Shown here one piece after another: positions 34,306 through 46,722 of a DNA stretch of 64,000 nt; position 1 is the first letter of the stretch; each line of letters begins with the position of its first letter. The translations under genes were made by a program, and so were the position numbers. Origin of the DNA: Epiperipatus broadwayi (lineage: Eukaryota; Onychophora; Udeonychophora; Euonychophora; Peripatidae); the NCBI GenBank assembly GCA_028023455.1, contig JAQFVV010000018.1, positions 9,564,771 through 9,628,770 on the forward strand, given 5' to 3'. The notes below the pieces were generated by a model, which was not told the DNA's origin, did not search any database, and worked only from the letters and a program-made list of their open reading frames with translations.

Positions 34306-35150
34306 TCAGCAACAAAAATTCTATATAGGGTTATAAATGATTAATAATAATAATTTTATGGATTGCAAATGAAAAGCTGAAAAAATAAAAAGTACATGGA
34401 GATTATTTTAGCCCTATAGATTCTGCAGATGATGTGATGGGTTTTTTTTGGGGGGGCAACTAATGATTCAGAGCTTCAAAAAATATTACAAAAGTTATTA
34501 GATGGAAACTTAAAAATAAGATCAAAGTTAAATGCCATAAAGATTAAAATAATGTTCAGTAGTTTTTCACAGAAGAAGAAAAATAAAGATTGATAACCAT
34601 GAATTATAAGAAGTTAACAACTACAAATGAAAATATAATGGATGAAATGAATCATAGCAGTAAACCTTTAGTGCTTTTAGTAGAAATAATTAAATATTAA
34701 AAGAAAATATACCAATATATTTGAAAGAAAGGTTTTTAATAGATGCATTTTAACAATTGAGAGAAGAGCAATGCAGAAAATTTAGACCATCAATAAAATA
34801 TAGAGATACCTCTGTTGAAATAACATGAAGGGATGAAAAGTCAAATATGTGAATAAAAAAACAAACAACTATAACTGACACTGTTGAAAGAATTAAAAGG
34901 CTGGTATAGAGCTGAGTAAAACATATTTATAGAAAATGTGTTAATAGGTGGTTTAAAGCCTTAAATTAAATTTTAAAGGATTGTAAAAATAAAAACTTTG
35001 AAAAAGACTGTGTGTGGGGTGAATGGATCAAATAAGGAATTTTTCCAGAGTGATTTGGAGAAGTTATAGATAAGAAAAATTGGATTAAACTTGGAAAGAT
35101 CTTCATTTTGAAATGGAATGGGAATAGTTGAAAATGATAATTCAAAATGG
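34306..35150 (+). pseudogene. RTE LINE, highly decayed 3' part
   Basis: By alignment to 22480-23380 the plus strand reads a decayed STWRLF-like leader, then DSADDVMGFF, where ADD is the RT active-site core. SELQKILQKLLDGNLKIRSK follows, then a KIKIMFS-like block. The copy continues to a tail resembling TTCATTTTGAAATGGAATGG then AATAGTTGAAAATGATAA. A deletion removes the VRQGD block and many stops occur. A G run at 34449-34456 interrupts it. It is older than copy 2. Confidence 0.8.
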
Positions 35151-35618
35151 ACTTAATTAATCAGTCTAATTTATGAGAAAAACATGTTTTTGTTTTAAAT
35201 GTTTTAAAAAATGATATTTCATTTAATCACTTTGAGTTTAATACTGACAAATATAAAACTTCATGTAAGTTATTTCTACAAAAAAAAAAGTAAAACCTTG
35301 ATCCATTGCTTTTCAAGAGGCTGGAAAAATAAATGATAAGAAAGAAAAAAAGATAACCAAGAACCCATTAAAAATTATAATTAAGAACAATTTAATGATT
35401 ATTCATTGAAACACATATAAACTACAATTTAATTGTTAATTATAAGCCTACAGAAATGGCAGCTCACCAAATGATTATAATCATTCTAACTCTAAGCAAA
35501 TAAAAGATAAGACAAGATGATAATAATTCATTGAAGTTATTTTTGTGATGACTATACAAACTGATCCATAAACCACAAATATGGCACACACTTCATTTTC
35601 TGTTTATTTGATATTGCT
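35151..35618. other. AT-rich spacer
   Basis: Nothing recognised. Confidence 0.5.
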
Positions 35619-35739
35619 AAACTTTTCTTTTTTTATATATGTCAAAGCGTAGGCCAGGAAGCAAATCCCGGGACATTTGCTTGTAAGGCAGCTGTGCTAA
35701 CCACTCGGCCACCAGCGCTTGACTACCAAACTTTTCTTT
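35619..35739 (-). mobile_element. tRNA-derived SINE, copy 2 with 12-bp target duplication
   Basis: AAACTTTTCTTT occurs at 35619-35630 and 35728-35739. Between them the minus strand reads GCGCTGGTGGCCGAGTGGTT then AGCACAGCTGCC, a good tRNA A box (TGGCCGAGTGGTTAGC). An anticodon stem CTGCCTTACAAGCA follows, then a decayed B box (GGGATTTGCTTCC) and a GACATATAT tail. The element is little more than a tRNA body of about 85 bp. The D-arm style resembles Ser/Leu-type tRNAs. It is not a functional tRNA gene. Confidence 0.88.
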
Positions 35740-37274
35740 CTAAAAGGATTTAACAACTTATCTAAAAGTAGTTTTCTGTTATATTTTATCCTCTCCTACA
35801 TCTTTTCAATGAATGCAGTCAATATTGTACTCTTTTAGAATAGCTTTGAGATAATTTTGATATTTTTCAAGTTCTCTAGAAACATTTTTTTAGAAAGTCT
35901 TGTATTATAATTTTAAGTACAACTTAGATATTATTATTGAAAATTTCCACATGTATATTTTCAATATGCAACTGAACAGGAAGTAACTGAAGCTTCCAAT
36001 AAATTATATAATGTAAATAAACTGTGCATATGTAATTGCTAAATTTGTGTTTTTATATTAGTTGTAAATCTTTGTTCCTAAAAAATATAAATTAACATGT
36101 CCTAGAGGTTTTTTTATATCAAAATAGCAATCTATGCAAATATCACAGTGACAAAGAAAAATATTGAGACATTTTAGTATAAAATTGGATATAATAATAC
36201 TGATAAATTTAACAAGTGGCCAATAAAAATGGACAATATTAATATGGATAGTACATACTGGAAAACATTATCTTACATACCTAAAATTAATAAATCATAA
36301 GATATATCCAAAAGACATTAGATTCAATTATAAAACTTCTTTAAATTTTGATCCATATTATTTAACATGAAGAAAATCTATCCAAAAATGCTCAAATGAT
36401 ATATATTCAATTAAATATTTTGAGAAGGAATGACTTTTTGAGTACATCAGTGATATCAGGGCATGTATATCTACATCACAGAATGAAACTAGTGCATATT
36501 GTGTATATCCATATTTTTGAAGCAGAAGATTGAGACTGAGATGCCATTAGAATGAAAAAGTAAGGATAATCTGTTAGGACAAATGACATGATTTAACAGT
36601 ATTAAAATTAGTAAAACTAATTATGAATATTAATTATTAACATCTATTATTATGTAATAAGTATAATGCAAAAATCTTAAAAACACACTTGGCAAGACAT
36701 TAATTAATAGTTTATGCTCTTAGATAGTATAAATCTTCAAAGATTAAAGTTTTGAATCCTGATGTGAAACTCTGTAATTTAGCATTAAATTTTATTATGT
36801 GTATATCTGCTGAAAGTTAATTATATATAATTTTAATATCATGGTGATTACATGCATTTCAATATTGTTATTAATAATAGTTATAGCGATTAAATAGAGT
36901 ACACCATTTATGTTCTAACATTCTTAATTTATTAAAAAAAAATTATTTTACTGGTTTAATTTTATAAGTAAAATTTTAAATCATTACTTATATTTTGCCT
37001 TGACTGTTTCTATAAGATCTAGAAAAATTGTAAAATTGCCATTAGGGCTGTGTGGATAAAATAAGTTTTTAAAAATGTGTGCATTCACACACACATATCA
37101 AATGTTTATCTTTCTAAAAGATATGTTGAAAATGAAAAAAAAAAGTTGGAAATGGAAAACATATCTTTAAATCAGAATACACCATGGAGTTAACTTTTTA
37201 AAAAATAGATTTCTAATTTTAAAAAAAGGAAAAATAAGTAAAGTAAATCATTTTGTTGAGGAATAAGAATTCAG
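35740..37274. other. AT-rich DNA, nothing recognised
   Basis: No supported feature. Confidence 0.55.
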
Positions 37275-37405
37275 CAAAGGAGAAGTTTTTTTTCTCATGT
37301 GTCATAGCATCAGCCAGGAAGTGAACCCGCTAATCCAGGACAACTGCTTGTAAAGCAGCTGTCGCTGACCTCTCGACCACCAATGTTTGACAAAGGAGAA
37401 GTTTT
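37275..37405 (-). mobile_element. tRNA-derived SINE, copy 3 with 15-bp target duplication
   Basis: CAAAGGAGAAGTTTT occurs at 37275-37289 and 37391-37405. The minus-strand insert reads GGTGGTCGAGAGGTCAGCG (A box) and CTGCTTTACAAGCAG (anticodon stem-loop). A B box GGGTTCACTTCC follows, then CTGATGCTATGACACATGAG and an A run. The B box fits the GGTTCRANTCC consensus well. This is the clearest member of the family. Confidence 0.92.
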
Positions 37406-37635
37406 GGGTGAAAGTTTGCAATGATAACATTTTATTTGGAGTTATATGTTGAATTCTTTCCACAATATAGAATTTATTGTAAAATATGTTTAGAAAAAAT
37501 TCAAACTTTCTTTAAACATTTCAAATACTTTCAACTTTTAGAAATATGACACAAGTTAATACATAACAGAATAATTTGATTGGCATTTTTTTTTCTCTCT
37601 TCTTCAGTTGTTGCTGTGTATATAAATCAAACTAG
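37406..37635. other. AT-rich spacer
   Basis: Nothing recognised. Confidence 0.45.
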
Positions 37636-38258
37636 AAACTATAGATTCTTGCAAAATAATATAGGTGCTATTGCACCTGAACGCAAAACTACTTTATACT
37701 TAAAACAAAATAAAATTATACTATTCTGCAAGCGCTTTCAAGAGACATGCTCTCATCTTCATAGCTTTAAGTGAATTAATTATATGCAATTATGCAAAGT
37801 TCAAGGTTAATTGCTCCATTTTCTTGAGATCATGAAGCATGTGTCCTTGCGGTTGATGGCGTTGCAATCTATCGCTAGGAAGCAGGCCTCCTTTACTTTT
37901 TTCTTTACATCATGCCTTTCTTTGCAGACCAGGCATGATGTAAAAAGAAAAGTGAAGGATGCCTGCTTCATAGCAATGGATTGCAACACCATCAACCACA
38001 AGGACCCATGCTTCACAATCTCAAGAAAATGGAGCAATTAACCTTGAATTTTGCATAATTGCATATAATTAATTCACTTAGAGCTATGAAGATGAAAGCA
38101 CATCTCTTGAAAGTGCTTACAGAATAGTATAATTTTATTTTGTTTTAAGTATAAAGTAGCTTTGTGTTCAGTTAGTTGCAATAGCACCTATATTATTTTA
38201 CAAGTATATTTCCGCACGCAAAGTTTTTGAGTTAGGCTTGAATTAAAACTATAGATTC
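37636..38258. mobile_element. Large palindrome (~270 bp arms) with 13-bp flanking direct repeats
   Basis: The left arm (37649-37917) and right arm (37931-38202) pair across a 13-base centre between CATCATGCCT and AGGCATGATG. AAACTATAGATTC occurs just left of the palindrome (37636-37648) and again at 38246-38258, resembling a target duplication, with about 40 unpaired bases inside the right copy. Because the arms mirror each other, nearly the same 76-codon frame occurs on both strands (37811-38041 plus, 37807-38037 minus). No known domain is recognised in it. Arms differ by roughly one base in ten, with both A/G and C/T changes. Confidence 0.85.
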
Positions 38259-39304
38259 ATAAATATTGAATTTAAGATGACACTAATTAACTACTATTGT
38301 TCTAAAGACAACAGATAATAGAAAATTTATATACTTATTGATGAGAATCCTGCTGATTTTTTTTTTTTCAAGAGCAATCTTAATGAGTGATTACCAACTT
38401 TATAAATTGTCACACTGCATTGACTTATAGAACTTTTTGCACTCATCAAATGATTTTTTTTTTTTTTGCTCTTTTTTTCTTCAGCCCAATATTTTTGTCT
38501 TTTCCCAAGTAAATATATATTCATTGGTACATGCATAAGCTACTACTTTAAATACATCTATTCTTTCCTCTTTAATCATTAATTTGTGCTCTTTTAAATA
38601 TTTTTCAATAGACTGACTCATTCATAGCAGTATGTTCTTACACATTCACATGGTATTTTATAATTGAAATTTTTGTTTTCGGCATTTTCAGTGCAAGAAA
38701 TTCTTAATTTCTACAACAACACCCAAATTTAAAATACTGAGAACAAAAACTGCATCTATAAAATACCACTTGAATGTGGAACAACTTATACTGTTGGAAC
38801 CAACTGTCCCATTGAAAAATGATTAAAAGAATACAAAATAATGATTAAAGAGGAAAAAACAAATGTCTAAAATAGAAGACCATACATATACCAATTAAGT
38901 AGGCCCAATTGAGTAAAGACAAATATATTGGATTGAGAGAAAAAGTAAAAAGAAAAAAAAACTACTCGTATGATAATGGCATAATGCTTGGCAATTATTT
39001 AATAACCTCAATCTTAAAAAAAAAAAGAGAAATCAAAACAAAAGTCTATATATTACTCAATTATACTGGTGATGAGTTAACTCATTACCGATTAATGTTA
39101 AGCAGATAGTAGATATTAATGAAGATTTAAAATAACTGTACAGTATTTATAATATTAAGGTAAGATTTTCTTTTGAAATGTTTATCAGTAATCAAAAGAT
39201 TAAATTATAAAACATAAGGGAAAAGTTTGCGATTTTGATTTTACAGTTTTTAAATGCCTAAGGAGTAAAATTATCGATTTCTTTATTGTCTTTTAAATAA
39301 ATCT
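38259..39304. other. AT-rich DNA, nothing recognised
   Basis: Several A runs; small frames are chance. Confidence 0.5.
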
Positions 39305-39370
39305 TGTGTTAAGATTTGTAGAGGTCCCTACTGTCGTTTTTCAGGGGCATGGTCTTAAGGTTATAGCCTT
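39305..39370 (-). repeat. Inverted partner of the repeat at 32762
   Basis: AAGATTTGTAGAGGTCCCTA matches the complement of 32768-32795. GGTCTTAAGGTTATAGCC just beyond it has a counterpart GGTCTTAACCATAAGC in the other copy. See the finding on the pair. Confidence 0.4.
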
Positions 39371-39404
39371 ATTATATATTACTTTATTTAAATATGGTGT
39401 TTTT

Positions 39405-39640
39405 TTTTACATTCCTAGCAAATTTCTATAGCCTAATTGGTTTGAATATCATCTTAAATTTAGTACTCATGAATCTAAAGTTCCCAGGTTCGATTCCCAT
39501 TCTAGTATTGCCACTGGTCATTCCTGTAACACTTGAAAAAGAGAGAAAAATAATATCACCCGAAAAGTTGTGTTTTGTACTAATCTATGTGTTATTACTA
39601 ATAGTTGAATGTATTTGAAAAGTATAAATAAACTTTGAAT
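39405..39640 (+). mobile_element. tRNA-derived SINE with unrelated body (second family)
   Basis: The head has an A-box-like TAGCCTAATTGGTTTGAATA and a good B box GGTTCGATTCC at 39488-39498, then TATTGCCACTGG. A body of about 120 bp follows and ends in AATAAACTTTGAATTTTTTT. Its length and separate body distinguish it from the short SINE family. No certain target duplication was found. The frame 39394-39618 is chance. Confidence 0.6.
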
Positions 39641-41684
39641 TTTTTTAAAGACATTTAATCATTAATTATCATATGATGGAAATAGTCTAACATATAATTA
39701 CAAAGAAGAAAAAAGTGTGAGGAAAAGAAATGTATCTTTAAATCACTGAGAAATAATAAAGCGATTTCTATTAAATAAAAAAATAAAATGTTATTTTAAG
39801 AAAATTATCCATGTAAAAAAAAAAGTTATACTGAGAACCTGACTACGCAATAATTATTGTGATAAAATGGTAATGGAATGAATGGAATAAAATAATATGT
39901 ATTTCTATAGCACTGATTATGAAATCAAAAGGAAAGCAGAGGGGGCACAAAAATGATTAATTCAGATTGATTCTGTTGTATATAAAGTGGTCTTGGGTTA
40001 TTATTTAAAACTTACCTTCAAACTCTTTTATTTTATTCACAATTTTGTTAAATGATAAACTATCATAAAACATTTTATTCTCCTCCCTCAAAAAAAAAGT
40101 AATGCTGTTCTGTGCACTCTATCTTTTTTAATTTTTTCTTCTAGCTTACTGGGTTTTTTTTTTTATGAATTTGAAATGGTTATCTTTTAGCAAAATGTTG
40201 GTGTATATATTAAAAATGTATCCATTTTTATAACTCAATGTACTCCCAATAGCAATCAAATGGATTTGTCCCTTCATAAAAAAAAACAATGCCTATATCC
40301 ACTCAATGTTGTCTGAACAATAGGGATATATACCAGACAGCGAGATATTTTATCTTTCCAAAATACCACTTTTCACATTTACCAGAAAAAAGTTTCCTTA
40401 AATTTGTCTTCGAGAATCTTTGGCTTTAAATTTAACTTATTATGTTTAAATGCTTTATTAAATATATATTTATAATCATTATCTTCAAATATAGAAATCA
40501 ATTCTTCACTGCTTTACATTTTTTAAATTCCTAACACTTATCCATAAAATCCTTTTATCCATTGAACCTTCAATTCTATTGCAGACAATATTAGTTACAT
40601 ATGCATGTAATTTTTGTTATATATGTGGAATATATTTTATTCTCTGTTTTAATTTATATTTTTAACTGAAAAATGGTTTCAGATACACACACACAATTAG
40701 ATTCATTCGTTAGTTAATTAAGGCAATAAGTCATTAAAACATATATTTACTTCTAACATTAATCAAATATTCCTCTATACATTCTATAATAATACATTCA
40801 TTAAAAATAATCAAAATTGTATCATTGTACTAACATACATATATACATACATTTCAAATTAATGAAATGAACTTAATCAAGCTCCACAAATATAAGAAAT
40901 TTAGTGATATACATTAGTATTAATAACAGATAAATTATTAAAAAATCACATAATATAGTAGTTTTAATCATATCAAAAAAAAAATCACACTAATAAAACT
41001 TTCATGTCATGCTGTATTAGTGGAAAGAAATAATATTTTTTCTTTGATTCAGTAAGTACGATTATTAAACAAAATCCTTCAATGGTATTTTCATAGCCTA
41101 GTCAATGAAATAAACAGGATCAACTAAAACTTAATTATGCATAATCTTAATCTGTAGATATCTTCTTGTATTTACTAGGATCCATTTTATTTTAAAACAC
41201 TTTACTATAAATTAAAATATAAACATATGGCATGAGTAATACAGTATCTTTAATTTTTATAATCAGATGGAAAGCAAAGGTAGTGTAACTTAATCATAGC
41301 CTTATTTGTAAAATATCTTCCATTTTTAAGGATCCAATATAATTTTATAACTTTTTGCTTTGGATTTAAAAATTATTGCACTTAATAACAATTGAATGCT
41401 TAATTGGTCAGAAAATCATATAATGTTCGAGCAGTGAAAGCAGAAGGCTGAGCTTTGATTCGGAAACTTTTACCTATTGAATATTGTTACTCATTTGTCC
41501 CAACATAAAATTGCTATTCTGAAAGCATTTTTCAAAATATAATTATCACTTTCAATTGTTCCCTGAACTATTTATAATATTTTTGTTACTATTGATCCAC
41601 CATGTGTGGGTGTATTATGTGGGGCACAAAGGTGCTTCATCATATGGGTTCCAGGATGTCAAGACAATTAAGAAAATTTCTATG
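39641..41684. other. AT-rich DNA, nothing recognised
   Basis: About 2 kb without a supported feature. Confidence 0.55.
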
Positions 41685-42065
41685 TAAATGAAAATGTTTG
41701 CATTCTCAAATGACTTCATTGTTAGAAATACCTTTCGATTGTAAATATTTTTTATTTAAATGTGCATGTAATACTTCTTTACTCAAACTTATTGTAACAA
41801 TCACTCGAGCCTTGAATTTTGAAATTCGAGCTCATAATATACTACATATATATTCTTATGATTGCACTAAATTGAACAACTGATACCATTCTGTCATAAT
41901 AATTAATAAAAATTATATGAAAATGTTTAAATTTTTGAATCACATTATTGTTGGAAACATGTTCTTTTTTATTTGAATATAGGTGAAATACTTCTTTACT
42001 TAGACATGTTATGACAATTGCTTGAACCTTGAAATATACTACATATATCTTACACAAAAGTGAAC
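41685..42065 (+). repeat. Diverged tandem duplication, ~235 bp period
   Basis: Both units share ATGAAAATGTTT, TTCATTGTTAGAAA or TTATTGTTGGAAA, AATACTTCTTTACT, and CCTTGAA followed by TATACTACATATAT. They run about 41685-41850 and 41917-42050 with many differences. No product. Confidence 0.7.
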
Positions 42066-42285
42066 AGGCCAATGGCCTTTTGTTGCTATAATTAATACAG
42101 TTTATTTGTAAATGAAAAGCTTTAGATTTCCCAATCTTTTTTTTTAAATATCCTAATTTATAAAAAAAATAACACATTACTATTAATAATTTATTTAAAA
42201 TAAAACTTATTTTAAAAATATTGCCACATAAGTATACGGTAATTCTTCATGTGATCAAATTAAGTTTATCAATGACATGTTACAG
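42066..42285. other. AT-rich spacer
   Basis: Nothing recognised. Confidence 0.45.
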
Positions 42286-42400
42286 ACGTCTTGTGGCTTA
42301 TTCAGTTAAGAGTAATAAATAGTGTGTCTGACTCTGGAATTTGGGATCCTAGGATTGATTTTGCTGCTGTCTTGTGTAAAATATTTTGAATAACAATGTT
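42286..42400 (+). repeat. Possible tRNA-like SINE remnant
   Basis: TGGCTTATTCAGTTAAGAGT resembles an A box and AGGATTGATTTTG a decayed B box about 50 bases later. No target duplication or tail could be confirmed. Confidence 0.35.
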
Positions 42401-42922
42401 ATCAGGATTTTTTTTATTATAGTATATTACCTTTTTACACATATTATTAAATATCTTTCCTACTTTTAATAATGATATTATCTTTGTTTTAAATGCAGTA
42501 TTAACTTTTTACTTGTTCTCTGGATAAAAATTTGTAATCAATCCATAACCCACAACTATGATCCAAATCTAACAGAATGATTAAAAAACATAATTTTTAA
42601 AAAGATATTATTTCACACTGAAATATTTAATATTTAACAAATTTCATGATATAATAAAACCTCTACATGAATGCACTATTGACAAAATCTAAAAAAATGT
42701 ATCTAGAGGAGCAAACCAAGTATTTGATTTTGTTTTCTTATAGTTATCAAAATGCAAGGAGTTTTAACTACTTGTGAAAAATTATTGAATGAACAATCTA
42801 AGTATGAAAATTTAACATTCTTCCCTTAAATAAATTCTGGATAAATCCCCAATTGTTAAATTGTATAATAAAGTATAATATGACTTAGTTATTAATAAGC
42901 ATTAAAAAATTAAATAATAAAG
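42401..42922. other. AT-rich DNA, nothing recognised
   Basis: No supported feature. Confidence 0.5.
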
Positions 42923-42924
42923 TA

Positions 42925-44432
42925 CACCTTTACCCCGCTTAGCGATGGCAATTGGTCTTCCAAAACTCATCGTTAAGCAAGAATATCGTATACAAAATAT
43001 GTAATTGTAATGGGAGTCTATGGGAAAAAAATTGGTCGGTTCCAGTCGACGTAAAACATCCACATTGGTTTCCAAGCTCAAAGATTTTCTTGATTTTTTC
43101 ATGACAATGATGACTAAATACGGTATCTAAAAAGAAAAGTTTTATATCACTAGGAAAAAAAATGCATATTTTCACTTTAAAAAGTACAGAACAGCAAAAA
43201 GAAAGAGAAAGTGAAACTAAATTTGAATTTAAAAGTTTTTATATTCTTCCGCAGAAGTTTTTCATCGTAATGAAAAAAAAAATCCATACTGAAGGGCTTT
43301 TTTTTAAAATTTGTATTACAGTATATATTACTACTATACATTTATGTTTATTACTTATGTGAAATTATTCAAATTAAAAAACAATGTTTAATTATTAATT
43401 ATTTAATTGAACATAAAGACTTATTACTGTATTCCACAGTAACAAAATGCTTAATGCTTATCGTAAAGCAGTCAACTTTAGAAAAAAAAAAATCAACTTA
43501 TTTTAAAAGTAAAAAATCTAACTTCTAATTTTCTAAAACATACTGCAAAGTTTATTTTTATTTTATTTTTTTTACTATATTTTTAGTAATGTAATAATGC
43601 CCTCCCCCCCCTCATTTGTGTAGAAGAAAATTCATTAACATTTATTTTAAATACAATCTGTTTTTCTTTTTAAACTTTTCTAATTCGACATTTGCATTTT
43701 AAAATATTGTTTTTCTTTTGATTTGAAACAACTTGAGTGTAAACAACATATTTATTAATGAAGTTACAAAATCAATAACTATTTTTAGTTAATTATCCAG
43801 GTGTTCTAAATATAATCTATCATAATTAATAAACACACACACAGTTTAATATTTATATTTAGTGTTTTCTTGAAAGTTTGTGATGATAGTATTTTAGTTG
43901 CCCTATACCGTATTTATATATTGGACTATTTCATCATCTAATATGTGTTGAATGTCTTTAGAAAAATTAAACTTTATTTAAATAATCCAAGTACTGTACA
44001 TTATATTTAAATAAAGTTTAATTTTTCTAAAGACATTCAACACTTATATATACAGGATACAGTATTATAGATTCAGTAATTATAAATATTTTAAGTTTAT
44101 ATGTTCTATATTCAAAATACTGAATGCAGCACTAACATTATGTTTTATGAATAAAATATTGTATGTGTATACAATTACAGCAAAGTCATTATCTGTATAT
44201 ATATTACAATAATATACTTTTGCTTTTGGGTAAAATGAATTTAAAATACCTATATCTCTGAAGTCATCAGTCATGCAAAATTCAATATGGCTGCCAAAAA
44301 AATTTTTTTTTAAATTTTTTCCGATTGTTATAGTGAAAAATCGATTGTAAATTGAAGTAGTGGTTACAAATTGATGATGATCGCTATTGTGAAATATCGC
44401 TAAATAGTCAATTGCTAAGCGGGGTAAAGGTG
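42925..44432 (+). mobile_element. Non-autonomous DNA transposon, TA target (pogo/Tigger-like), copy 2
   Basis: Inverted relative to copy 1 at 4868-6125. It starts CACCTTTACCCCGCTTAGCG and ends GCGGGGTAAAGGTG, flanked by TA at 42923-42924 and 44433-44434. The interior matches copy 1 almost throughout, including the palindrome at 43946-44042, but it is about 250 bp longer around 43580-43900. It carries no intact transposase; short frames at 42902-43362 differ from those in copy 1. The region at 44280-44345 with ATGGCTGCCAAAAAA corresponds to 4990-5025 of copy 1. Confidence 0.78.
43946..44042. repeat. Internal palindrome of DNA transposon copy 2
   Basis: Perfect 38-bp arms starting TGTTGAATGTCTTTAG surround a 21-base centre. 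See copy 1 at 5226-5321. Confidence 0.9.
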
Positions 44433-44434
44433 TA

Positions 44435-46532
44435 GTGTAAATATTTTATTATTGAATGAACACAAGAGAAGCTATTTTTATTAATAGAAAATGTAAAGAT
44501 ATTTGTGACAGGTTGAATTTTTCAAGTTGTTGTTAAAATCATTTTCTTAAAAAGATATTATGACTCACATTTCATTAACATATCATTATTGTAATGTTTA
44601 TATAATAGTTGTAATTGCTCAATTAGAAAAGTACCTACAATTTTTTTATCTATTCTAGTGGAAACAATCAATTGTTTGATTTTTTTTACTTATTATAATT
44701 TATCATTATACAAAAGAAAGTGCAAGGTGTGGTATAATGGTTTCTAAAAATTTATTGAATAAATAATGTGTGAAAATACTTAAGTCAATAAGGTCAATTC
44801 TTAAAATCCCTTGAGACCTGACTATATAAGATGAGTAAGTTTTTAAACAAAGTTATTCCAAAACTGAGATTCCAAATGACACAAAGCAAAAAACAAGAGT
44901 CATTTTAAACTAATTGATAGATTGGTTAGAATTGGCTTAGTTAAAACTGATAGTAATGAGAAAAAAAAACTGATAGTTAATTGTTATTTATCACATTGTG
45001 GCCACCAATGTCAGGAGAGTTAATTTGTAAATAAAAGATAAAAGTGTAAATAATTGTAATTTGTTAATATTCTATTGTCTTTTGTTAAACAAAATTGTAT
45101 AGAATTTATTTTATTTTAATTAATTAATTTTTAACTTGATTTCATATGGATGGGGGAAGGGTTTCACATGATAAAAATATTTAGGTATTTTTAAAAAATT
45201 ATTTTGCTTGCAAATAAATGTTTATATATTAAAATTGCATAAACTGGTATTTATAATGTATAAATAATTACTTATTTATTATAAATATGATTTTTTCAAT
45301 ATTTGAGAAAACAAAATAAAATACATATAATGCAAAAAATATATTTTATTTCTTTAATATTTGATTATGAATCCATTAATAACATCCACCTAATTTTATT
45401 TTTTGTGAATACTGATCCAATACATAAAAATGCTAATGAAGAGATGATTTCATATTAACATGACCAGAATATTGCAAAACTTTTAAGTAAAGAACTTAAC
45501 TGAAAAATCTGCATTACTGCATAATCAGTGCTTCAACAATTGTATTACTTATCATATGATATCTATTGTAAGGGCTTATAAATTAGAGTTTGGGGGGTGT
45601 AGTTTCATTTAGCATGTGATAAAATATTTTATTTTTTGATTTTCACAAAAGACAGATCATTCAAGTCCACAACCTTGATAAATGTTGTCCCATTACTCTG
45701 CACTCAGGCCAGCTCTGTTCATGAGACAAGGGGTACTGAAATTTAGTTTGCACAAAAGTGCCTCTTACTCATGTAGCAGCTCTGTACTGATCTTCACTAC
45801 TAATCTTTAAAGTAATTTTGACAAATACTTTATTTAGCACAAAATTAAAATAAAAAGAATATAATCTACCTATTTGTTTTCAAAATATAAACTAGTAGGT
45901 GAAAACATGTATTTAAAAAAAAAATCTAAAGTGATTTAATTACTTTTCTAAATTAGAGGCAAAACCATGTTTTTAAGTTTTAAAGAAAAATTGATTGTCT
46001 CTTCTGACATGGTCATTTTTAGTGTTAAACTTCCAAAAATAAAACTACAGATTATCATATAACAAACGCTCATAGACAGGTATGATTATTTTAGTTTCAG
46101 AATTTAAAAGAAAACTAAAAAAAAAAAAAAGAGTTGCTTTGTGACTATACAATCAGTGACTAATAAATATGCTCATTTATCTATAATACTGTCTTTTAAT
46201 TTTACCTGTAGAAAATTTTACTTTATAAAACACTTCACCACTTTGCTAATTATGGTTCTCTTTTATATTCGATTTTTAGTAATAAGTTTTCACTAAAATT
46301 TATAATTTTTATAACATGAATACATTGTCTTTCTCACAAATATTATGATCAAATTCACTGTAAAATATCTTTTAAAAAGTCTTTAAGCAGTTTATTTACT
46401 TTATATGATCAATTCAATAAAAATATCAATAAAGCTGTTTCTTTTACAATTATATGTCTACAAATATTTTATTTATTAAACCACTAAATATCAGATGATC
46501 ACCATTCTTTATGCTTACACAAGCTGTTTATA
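44435..46532. other. AT-rich DNA; one less AT-rich patch at 45650-45790
   Basis: The patch contains GCACTCAGGCCAGCTCTG and TCATGTAGCAGCTCTG. It has short open stretches on the minus strand but several stops and no recognised family. The rest shows nothing. Confidence 0.45.
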
Positions 46533-46722
46533 TAGAGGCAAAAATCTCCATACTGTAGCACTTCTCAGTGCAAGCCAGAGTAATCAATGGAAGCATACTC
46601 ATCCAATATCATCAGACTAGGTTGATGAGTATGCACTAAAAAGGGATTTTAAACACTCTTGCATCCATTGATTACTCTGGCTTGCACTGAGTGGTGCTAC
46701 TATATGGAGAGTTTTGCCTCTA
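46533..46722. mobile_element. Foldback element, family F copy 2 (~85-bp arms)
   Basis: The ends pair as TAGAGGCAAAA and TTTTGCCTCTA. CCAGAGTAATCAATGGA and CTACTATATGGAGAG are shared with copy 1 at 32147-32509. It lacks the inner halves of the copy 1 arms, so it is a shorter member. Arms are imperfect. Confidence 0.8.

Noticed and set aside
37295-37390. A functional tRNA gene on the minus strand
   Set aside because: A and B boxes are present, but it is flanked by target duplications, has an A tail and a decayed acceptor stem, and has relatives elsewhere, so it is a SINE.
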